Assembly (NCBI RefSeq): GCF_937920395.1
Contig: NZ_CALEVF010000392.1
Location: 1-10,937 of the forward strand
Direction of reading: 5' to 3'
Source of the DNA: an uncultured Clostridium sp.
GTDB lineage: Bacteria > Bacillota > Clostridia > Clostridiales > Clostridiaceae
Length of the DNA stretch: 10,937 nt
Below, piece after piece: positions 1 to 5,139 of the stretch. The notes under the pieces are model-generated. The model was not told the DNA's origin and did no database searches. It was given only the letters and a program-made list of their open reading frames with translations. Both the position numbers and the translations under genes were made by a program. The first letter of the stretch is position 1. Each line of letters opens with the position of its first letter.

Positions 1-2
1 CA

Positions 3-179
3 CAATTTATAGTACCTCCCTTAACTACAGTAAAAATATATATGGAGTTTATGGGTGAAACTGCTGTAGGGTTGATGATTGAGCAGTTAAAATATGAAAG
101 AGAAATAGCTAAAAAAATAGTTATACCAACAAAAATAATAAAAAGAGGTAGTTGCTCACAAATCAAAACAAATTTATAG
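3..179 (+). CDS. LacI-family transcriptional regulator, C-terminal fragment (5' end outside window)
   Basis: The reading frame is open from the left edge and stops with TAG at 177-179, giving 58 residues. The sequence follows the C-terminal pattern of LacI/GalR repressors: a PPLTTV strand, then MGETAVGLMIEQL, then the closing IPTKIIKRGSC. In this family the region belongs to the periplasmic-binding-protein-like effector domain, which binds a sugar or related ligand; the DNA-binding domain would lie to the left of the window. The gene converges on the PTS genes at 252-1036, so it is not in their operon, although a LacI regulator beside sugar-PTS genes often controls carbohydrate uptake. Family assignment is firm for such a short piece; the ligand is unknown. 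Confidence 0.88.
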   Translation, partial: QFIVPPLTTVKIYMEFMGETAVGLMIEQLKYEREIAKKIVIPTKIIKRGSCSQIKTNL

Positions 180-195
180 AGCAGTTTCCTTTTTA

Positions 196-236
196 AATAA
201 GCCGTACCTTCCAGATAAATGGGGGTACGGCTTATT
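196..236. terminator. Hairpin between convergent genes, likely bidirectional terminator
   Basis: A 13-bp perfect stem (AATAAGCCGTACC at 196-208 paired with GGTACGGCTTATT at 224-236) encloses a 15-nt loop. It sits 16 nt after the LacI stop codon and 15 nt beyond the IIB stop codon, so it can serve both converging units. The T-tract after it is weak on either strand (an AT-alternating stretch on +, a short run on -), so it may work less efficiently than the other terminators in this window. Confidence 0.72.
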
Positions 237-251
237 GTATATATATTTTAA

Positions 252-536
252 TTAATCTTCTTTTAATGTTTTTATAATTTCATTAAGAGTATCTTCTTCA
301 CCATCACCAGTTAGCAGAGATATAGCTGCTATTATGTGAACGTTCATTTCTGATACATCAAATTCACCAGTAGTTACTAATAAATCATAATCTGGAACTA
401 TTGACTGAACATCTGTAAGTTTACACGGAGTTATAAGTACATCTATACCTTCCTTTTCACAAATTTCTTTTATTTTAGCTGCAACTACCGTTGATGTTGC
501 TATTCCAGTTCCACAAGCCACTAATATTTTTTTCAT
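252..536 (-). CDS. PTS sugar transporter subunit IIB, galactitol (GatB)-type
   Basis: This 94-residue protein is the usual length for a free-standing IIB domain. It opens with MKKILVACGTGIATST, the phosphocysteine loop of the galactitol-type (lactose/chitobiose-like fold) IIB family. Cys8 is the expected phospho-acceptor, taking phosphate from IIA and passing it to sugar bound in the membrane IIC subunit; the protein is cytoplasmic. A perfect AGGAGG (544-549 on the plus-strand map) lies 7 nt before the ATG. It is the second gene of a minus-strand pair, 29 nt after the IIA gene, and ends just before the shared hairpin at 196-236. No IIC gene follows, which is unusual for a gat-like cluster. 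The substrate could be galactitol or another polyol or sugar; the sequence does not decide. Confidence 0.9.
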   Translation of the reverse strand: MKKILVACGTGIATSTVVAAKIKEICEKEGIDVLITPCKLTDVQSIVPDYDLLVTTGEFDVSEMNVHIIAAISLLTGDGEEDTLNEIIKTLKED

Positions 537-565
537 TTTAATTCCTCCTAAGTTATGATAATTAT

Positions 566-1036
566 TTAATTAATAATTAAATATGGTTTTAATTTATTCA
601 AAACTTCCTCAATTGAAGAAGCATTAATAATTGATTTTAATGCGCAAGGATTTTTAATAAGCTTGACTATTTTCTGCAACATTTCAATATGACCGTGAGG
701 CCCTTTTAGAGCTAGCATTATAATAATTTGTACATTTAGTTTAATAGTACTATCACCCATAGACCTAAATTCTACTGGATTTTTAAGTATCCCTATAGAT
801 ATGGCATCCTCATTTACTAAAGTATGAGTTGCGTGAGGTATAGCTATTTTAATATCTACTGATGGTAACCCAGTAGGATATTTTTTTTCTCTTTCTATAA
901 TAGCTGTTTGATATTCTTTTTTTACATAACCCCTTTCATATAGCTTTGATGATAAGAAATTCAAAGCTTCTATACTATTTGAAAATTCTAGGTTCCTAAA
1001 TACCAAAACGTTTTCATAATATGATTCTAAATTCAC
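566..1036 (-). CDS. PTS sugar transporter subunit IIA, fructose/mannitol/galactitol (GatA)-type
   Basis: This 156-residue cytoplasmic IIA domain has the usual length of PTS_EIIA_2 proteins. The signature around IPHAT puts the phospho-accepting histidine at His68, and the second conserved histidine of the site is His116 in GPHGHIEMLQ. It would carry phosphate from HPr to the IIB protein encoded 29 nt downstream. The start is GTG (1034-1036), chosen because AGGAGGG lies 5 nt upstream (1042-1048) and the N-terminus fits the family. It is the first gene of the pair, behind a candidate promoter at 1121-1149. GatA-type is preferred over FruA/MtlA-type because the partner IIB is GatB-like and the domain is free-standing. 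Confidence 0.88.
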   Translation of the reverse strand: MNLESYYENVLVFRNLEFSNSIEALNFLSSKLYERGYVKKEYQTAIIEREKKYPTGLPSVDIKIAIPHATHTLVNEDAISIGILKNPVEFRSMGDSTIKLNVQIIIMLALKGPHGHIEMLQKIVKLIKNPCALKSIINASSIEEVLNKLKPYLIIN

Positions 1037-1120
1037 GCAGACCCTCCTATCCTAGTTTTATGCAACGAAGTTTTATAGTTAAAGTAAAGGTATACACAGT
1101 TTAAATTAATCCACAAAACT

Positions 1121-1149
1121 AGTATATATTAAAGTTAAATCTATAACAA
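1121..1149 (-). promoter_or_regulatory. Candidate sigma-A promoter of the PTS IIA-IIB operon
   Basis: On the minus strand, TTGTTA (1144-1149) and TATACT (1121-1126) are separated by exactly 17 nt. This is a good match to the housekeeping consensus, with a predicted transcript start near 1114 and a leader of about 75 nt before the GTG of the IIA gene. The surrounding DNA is very AT-rich, so chance matches are possible. No cre-like or LacI-type operator was recognised. Confidence 0.5.
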
Positions 1150-1209
1150 CCAATTTTGTTAAAATAATTTGTACAAATAAAGACCGTTAATTTTATTATA
1201 TACATAAAT

Positions 1210-1258
1210 TTTACATAAAAACTGTAACTTATAGCTAATTTATAAACTTTTATGTAAA
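1210..1258. repeat. 11-bp inverted repeat in a gene-free stretch
   Basis: TTTACATAAAA (1210-1220) is perfectly repeated in inverted orientation as TTTTATGTAAA (1248-1258), 27 nt apart. It lies in the gene-free region 1150-1417, upstream of the PTS promoter and beyond the kinase-gene terminator. It could be a regulator site for the PTS operon or a structural repeat. Four copies of TAGTTA also occur at 1285, 1294, 1306 and 1373, in irregular spacing. Nothing else coding or structured was seen in this stretch. Confidence 0.45.
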
Positions 1259-1417
1259 TTCAATAGGATAAATTTTTGATTTAATAGTTAGTGTAGTTAG
1301 GCTTTTAGTTATATTATGAACCAAATTTACAATAATATAACATATTATAAAAAACTAATGATATAACGGTTTTAGTTAGGACTATTTTCGTATAGAGGAT
1401 ACTTAGGCTCTTTAGTA

Positions 1418-1469
1418 GATAATAAAAAAATGAGCAATAATTAAAAAATTATTGCTCATTTTTATTATC
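1418..1469 (-). terminator. Intrinsic terminator of the kinase-like gene
   Basis: A 17-bp perfect core stem (1426-1442 with 1447-1463, AAAAATGAGCAATAATT against its complement) has a 4-nt loop. It can be lengthened by the pairing of 1418-1423 with 1464-1469 past a small bulge. Read on the minus strand it starts directly at the TAG stop codon and its right arm ends in a run of seven T, a textbook Rho-independent terminator. The A-rich left arm would also give a U-run on the opposite strand. Confidence 0.85.
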
Positions 1470-2680
1470 TAGTTTGCTGCAGTAGAACAAGGTTCTAAAA
1501 CAACAAGTTTATTTCCTAATTTCTGATTTTTCCAATTAAACACAAGGCATGAATCTAATTTAGGATTATACATATTAACGGCTTCATCTTTTAGAAACAT
1601 TTTAAGGTTAAAGGCTGTATATATGAAAGCAGCTTTTTTCTTATTCACACTTGTGTATTTCCTCATATTAATTAATCCTGAAGCTGCACCAGCTAGATGA
1701 AATGATGGATCATATAGACTATTACGGCTATCAGATACAATTAATTTTACGTTTTGTCTAAGCTTTGACATAAGCTGTCTTACTAGGCTCATGCCACGTC
1801 CTTGAGGGAGATCTATATCTGTTATACCGACACTTAAACTCTCACAAACTTTACTCCATAATTCTCTATCACATTCTTTATCAATTTCTAAACAATCACC
1901 AAGAGTTATAGATTCAAGATACCGCAGATCATGGAAAACGTTACAATTTGCTATAAGGTCACAAAAATCAATTATAACAGGTTTGTCCTCAGTTATAATA
2001 ATATTGTCTCCTTGAAAATCACCATGTGCATATGCAGTAAGACAAGTTACGGTTAAATCTTTCCAAATATTTTCATTGTTAAAGAAGTAATATGGGTTAG
2101 GAAGTAAGGCGTCAGTTCCATCTAAAGATATCCATTTTATATCTTTGTCCACTCCAATTGATTTAAAAGCTTGTACATATTTATCATCCATATATCTATA
2201 TGAAAGTTCATTTTTAACAATTTCCATTGGAGAAATGAATTTTTTTACATGTTCTTTGTTCCAAGTAAACAAAAATTTAGTGATTGAAGATATTATACTA
2301 TCTTTAATTTCATCTTCATTTAAAATTTTGTCTAAAAATGTCTCACTGTTATATATATCATCTCCTGCTAAGTCATATAAATTAACATATAATATAGCTT
2401 TGCTTTTGTCTTGAATTTTATAGCTAGCTATAAGTTTAGCAATATATTTTTGCATATTGTTACTTGATGCAAGTCCATAGGCCTTTTGAAACACTTTTCC
2501 TTCATTACTTCGAGTTACTTTTAAAATACCAACACGGTTTGCTGGGCCATATTCAACCATAAATACGCCAGCTTCAGAGCGTCCACTTTTAAATGTTTTT
2601 AATACTTGAAAAGGAGCAGTTTTATCTTTAGTTTCTTCACCTATTTTATTTATTTGATTTATCACATCTACAATTTTCAT
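1469..2680 (-). CDS. Kinase-like phosphotransferase (APH/protein-kinase fold), function unknown
   Basis: This 403-residue protein carries the key motifs of the aminoglycoside-phosphotransferase/protein-kinase fold in order. A glycine-containing loop lies near residues 31-40 (KSGRSEAGVF) and a candidate ATP-anchoring Lys54 is in GILKVTR. The catalytic loop is AHGDFQGDN (His219, Asp221, Asn226), and a metal-binding aspartate, Asp238, is in VIIDFCDL. All catalytic positions are kept, so an active enzyme is likely; the substrate (small molecule or protein) is unknown. The layout recalls the divergent predicted kinases described in bacterial conflict systems (TCAD9-type), but that link is from memory and unchecked. 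No signal peptide or membrane segment is seen. The start is the first ATG in frame; its ribosome site is weak, unlike its neighbours. The gene is monocistronic, with its own terminator, and stands divergently beside a phage-like remnant, which suits an accessory or defence gene. Confidence 0.78.
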   Translation of the reverse strand: MKIVDVINQINKIGEETKDKTAPFQVLKTFKSGRSEAGVFMVEYGPANRVGILKVTRSNEGKVFQKAYGLASSNNMQKYIAKLIASYKIQDKSKAILYVNLYDLAGDDIYNSETFLDKILNEDEIKDSIISSITKFLFTWNKEHVKKFISPMEIVKNELSYRYMDDKYVQAFKSIGVDKDIKWISLDGTDALLPNPYYFFNNENIWKDLTVTCLTAYAHGDFQGDNIIITEDKPVIIDFCDLIANCNVFHDLRYLESITLGDCLEIDKECDRELWSKVCESLSVGITDIDLPQGRGMSLVRQLMSKLRQNVKLIVSDSRNSLYDPSFHLAGAASGLINMRKYTSVNKKKAAFIYTAFNLKMFLKDEAVNMYNPKLDSCLVFNWKNQKLGNKLVVLEPCSTAAN

Positions 2681-2770
2681 ATATTATCTTTAGCTTGAAA
2701 GGTACTTTAGTACAAAAAATACAAAAGTACTATACTCACTAAATTAATCACTTCCTTTTTTATATACTCT

Positions 2771-2800
2771 TTTATAAATATACTTTTTTAAAAATATCAA
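2771..2800 (-). promoter_or_regulatory. Candidate promoter of the kinase-like gene
   Basis: On the minus strand, TTGATA (2795-2800) and TATAAA (2771-2776) are 18 nt apart, placing the transcript start near 2764 and giving a leader of about 85 nt. That leader contains a short inverted repeat, TAGTAC (2708-2713) with GTACTA (2727-2732), which could be an operator. The region is extremely AT-rich, so this is a tentative call. Confidence 0.35.
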
Positions 2801-2827
2801 TTAAATATATTATATTATAATCACAAG

Positions 2828-3078
2828 GATTACACAAATGATTCAGGAAAATTAACTACACTAATATTTTCAAATAAAGCTGATAATACATGTTATCTTT
2901 AAAAGCTTATCTTACTTAAGATAAATCAACAAATGTGGATGGATATGTAGTTATCGATTCTGAAATGATGTTCGCCTATAAGGGTATTGAACCATATAAT
3001 AAACTAATTGATGGTGAATTTCATGTATTTAAATTGGAGGTTTATATAAATGGTATATTCAAAAACAGCCTATCCTAA
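2828..3078 (+). pseudogene. Frame-broken C-terminal remnant of a probable phage structural gene
   Basis: Protein-like sequence continues in two frames with breaks between them. One frame reads DYTNDSGKLTTLIFSNKADN and stops at 2900-2902. A second, from 2920 after an in-frame stop, reads DKSTNVDGYVVIDSEMMFAY and runs on to a stop at 3076-3078, 53 codons. The second piece has no ribosome site near any start, so it is a tail end and not a small gene. Its end overlaps the next gene's start by 29 nt, and that gene's GGAGG lies inside it, as in tightly packed phage tail operons. A baseplate or tail-fibre type protein is my guess from composition and context; no named family is secure. The 5' part of the gene is missing. 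Confidence 0.5.
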
Positions 3079-4249
3079 AATAAGTTTGTTAACACCACGT
3101 TTTAGGTTTGATGGATTTATCCCGGCATTAAAAGATAACCAACATATGCAATCGCTTGTATATATTCCTGAAGATAACGTAATTTTGGCTGCATATAAAA
3201 TTTATGTAGGGGATCAGGGTACCTGTTCTATAAGGAAATTTAATGTCAATACAAAACAAGTTATAACAGATTATGATGGCCTTATGTTATACCACGCGTC
3301 TGACATGACCTATAATCCGAATACTAAAGAACTTTTTATAAGTACCTCAACAGATAGCAGGGGAAGAAATTATATAAGCGTATATGACTACACAAGTATG
3401 GAATTTAAAAGAGAATTTCAATATGATTATAAGTCAGTAGTTTATGGAATTGCATATGCAGCTGACACTAACCAGTTTATTTTTTACGATGATAGCAATA
3501 TAAGAATTTGTGATGTGAATATGGAATCATTATCATTTTTTAATGTTCCACATAATGGGATGAATTACCAAAACATAGAGGCCTTTGGCAATTATGTTTA
3601 TATTTATTACGATATTGCTATAAAAATTTATGACCTTCAAGGGAATTATCTAACTATGTATAATTTAAGCACTATAGATGAGGGAGAAGGTATGTGTTAT
3701 ATAGGAAATAATAAGTTTTTTTTAGGTAGAGATATCGTAAATAAGACTATGGAAATAACAAGAGATACGTCTAGAATTTATGTGTTTGATACTACATTAG
3801 CATGTCAATATGATGAAAACCCTTATAGGAGACCAGACAATCAAGTCGCCTATGACAAGATTTTAATTTCTGACACAATTATTATGGAATCGGGGGTATA
3901 TTCACTTGCATCAAATTTAGGTGGGGTGAACAATTATTACTCAAATACAAGAAATGATAAGCGATCAATTGTATATAACACGGTACAAAATGAATTGGTA
4001 TTTGACTGTTCATGGAGATCTTTTTTAAAAATTGATGATAAGGCATTAGTAGAAGGGGGGGTATCTGTTAGTCAAGATTTGAGCCTTGCAAATTACTTGG
4101 GAAATTATTTGATTCAGTTTGATTTTTATAGACTATTAGGGTTAGAATTTCGTTTTTTTAGGTTAGGAGCAAAGATAAATCTAAACTATATTACATCTGG
4201 TAAATTACATTTTAAGTGGTATATATATGTAAAATCATTAAACGTATAA
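3050..4249 (+). CDS. Beta-propeller-like, probable phage tail/structural protein
   Basis: This 399-residue protein is not assigned to a named family. Residues about 30-250 show repeating strand-rich units ending in short folded motifs: SISVYDY-like at 109-114, IRICDV at 151-156, IKIYDL at 191-196 and RIYVFDT at 242-248. These suggest four or five blades of a propeller, a fold used in carbohydrate or receptor binding. Residues 270-399 form a separate beta-rich tail domain. There is no signal peptide, membrane helix or catalytic motif. The ATG has GGAGG 9 nt upstream (3036-3040), and the gene overlaps the broken upstream gene as in phage tail modules. It is followed at once by what looks like the cut start of another gene. 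A receptor-binding or minor tail protein of a decayed prophage is the best reading; an orphan surface protein is possible. Confidence 0.6.
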   Translation: MVYSKTAYPKISLLTPRFRFDGFIPALKDNQHMQSLVYIPEDNVILAAYKIYVGDQGTCSIRKFNVNTKQVITDYDGLMLYHASDMTYNPNTKELFISTSTDSRGRNYISVYDYTSMEFKREFQYDYKSVVYGIAYAADTNQFIFYDDSNIRICDVNMESLSFFNVPHNGMNYQNIEAFGNYVYIYYDIAIKIYDLQGNYLTMYNLSTIDEGEGMCYIGNNKFFLGRDIVNKTMEITRDTSRIYVFDTTLACQYDENPYRRPDNQVAYDKILISDTIIMESGVYSLASNLGGVNNYYSNTRNDKRSIVYNTVQNELVFDCSWRSFLKIDDKALVEGGVSVSQDLSLANYLGNYLIQFDFYRLLGLEFRFFRLGAKINLNYITSGKLHFKWYIYVKSLNV

Positions 4250-4289
4250 GAGGTGAAATTGTCTAATGCGTCGGGGGTGACCGACAATT
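4250..4289 (+). other. Truncated gene start with overlapping hairpins, possible phage-remnant edge
   Basis: Right after the preceding stop codon, GAGGTGA (4250-4256) stands 9 nt before an ATG (4266) whose frame ends after four codons (ATG CGT CGG GGG TGA). This looks like the start of the next operon gene, lost by deletion. Two mutually exclusive stems use the same bases: AATTGTC (4257-4263) with GACAATT (4283-4289), and GTCGG (4270-4274) with CCGAC (4281-4285). No T-run follows, so a terminator is unlikely. Confidence 0.35.
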
Positions 4290-4292
4290 ATA

Positions 4293-4310
4293 TCTTACTA
4301 AACTGTAAGA
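4293..4310. promoter_or_regulatory. Inverted repeat resembling a response-regulator (BceR-type) box
   Basis: TCTTAC (4293-4298) and GTAAGA (4305-4310) form a perfect inverted repeat with 6 nt between. Within it, TTACT-AAAC-TGTAA differs at one base from the TNACA-N4-TGTAA box reported for BceR-like regulators of antimicrobial-peptide ABC transporters (recalled, not checked). A further GTAAG half-site lies 20 bp downstream (4325-4329), two helical turns away. The repeat is centred about 73 bp before the predicted start of the ABC transcript, where an activator is expected. The OmpR-family regulator encoded at 7781 is the natural candidate to bind it. Confidence 0.45.
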
Positions 4311-4362
4311 CAACTATTTTATTCGTAAGTGAAGTGACATGGAGTGCAAGCGGGAAGGGTTG

Positions 4363-4368
4363 TATAAT
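4363..4368 (+). promoter_or_regulatory. Candidate -10 element of the ABC transporter operon
   Basis: A perfect TATAAT lies 70 nt upstream of the ATPase start codon. The expected -35 position 17 nt upstream (TGGAGT) is poor, which fits a promoter that needs an activator, in line with the inverted repeat at 4293-4310. A transcript would begin near 4375. Confidence 0.45.
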
Positions 4369-4438
4369 ATTGTTATAGTGATTAGGAAATAAATAAGAGC
4401 AGTATATTCTACGTGACATATAAAAAGGAGAGATATAA

Positions 4439-5125
4439 ATGGAGATTTTAAAGGTTGAAAATTTAAATAAAACTTATGGCAAAGGTGAGAATAAGGTTGA
4501 GGCACTTAAAAATATAAATTTAATAATTAATAAGGGTGAGTTTGTTGCAATTGTTGGGGCATCAGGTTCTGGTAAAAGCACACTGCTTCATTTGCTAGGT
4601 GGACTTGATAGGCCAACTTCTGGAAATGTAGTTATTGATGGAGAAAGTATTTATGATTATAAGGAAGAAAAACTTGCAGTGTTTAGACGTAGAAAAATAG
4701 GGTTTGTATTTCAGTTTTATAACTTGCTTCCTATTTTAGATGTAGAAGAAAATATAGCTCTTCCAGCGCTCTTAGATAACGATAAAGTAGATAAAGTTTA
4801 TTTAGAAGAGTTAATAAAAGTACTTGGACTAGGAGAGAGAAAAAATCATCTTCCATCGGAATTATCAGGTGGACAACAGCAAAGGGTATCAATTGGTAGA
4901 GCTGTATTTAACAAACCATCGATAATACTTGCAGATGAACCAACAGGAAATCTTGATACTAAAAATTCAAAAGATGTTATGGAATTATTAAAATTTACTG
5001 CTAAAAAATATAATCAAACATTAATACTTATTACACATGACCTCAATATAGCAAATATGGCAGACAGGGTCATTACTATTGAAGATGGTGAAATAACTTC
5101 AGACAAAAGTTTAAAAATAAATTAG
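4439..5125 (+). CDS. ABC transporter ATP-binding protein, LolD/MacB type
   Basis: This 228-residue cytoplasmic ATPase is complete: Walker A GASGSGKST (40-48), Q-loop Gln92 in FVFQFYNLLP, signature LSGGQ (142-146), Walker B ending ADEP with catalytic Glu167, D-loop NLD (171-173) and H-loop His200. The FVFQFYNLLP and ADEPTGNLD sequences place it in the LolD/MacB/SalX group, which pairs with FtsX-type permeases for mechanotransmission, lipoprotein release or export and defence against peptides. AAGGAG (4425-4430) precedes the ATG by a normal distance. The permease gene begins 14 nt after its stop, so the two form an operon and almost surely one complex. The substrate is unknown; the linked two-component system suggests an antibiotic or peptide response. 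Confidence 0.92.
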   Translation: MEILKVENLNKTYGKGENKVEALKNINLIINKGEFVAIVGASGSGKSTLLHLLGGLDRPTSGNVVIDGESIYDYKEEKLAVFRRRKIGFVFQFYNLLPILDVEENIALPALLDNDKVDKVYLEELIKVLGLGERKNHLPSELSGGQQQRVSIGRAVFNKPSIILADEPTGNLDTKNSKDVMELLKFTAKKYNQTLILITHDLNIANMADRVITIEDGEITSDKSLKIN

Positions 5126-5139
5126 GGGGGAGGGAAGAC

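Noticed and set aside
1037..1200. Sigma-54 promoter or enhancer-type control of the PTS genes
   Set aside because: No TGGCAC-N5-TTGC-type element was found; a standard sigma-A promoter at 1121-1149 explains the operon.
2145..2414. An 89-codon open frame on the + strand inside the kinase-like gene
   Set aside because: No ribosome site, no family resemblance, and it lies opposite a gene with clear catalytic motifs; it is a by-product of AT-rich coding sequence.
2681..4438. Attachment-site direct repeats flanking the phage-like remnant
   Set aside because: No convincing direct repeat pair or integrase gene was found; the remnant edges are inferred only from broken reading frames.
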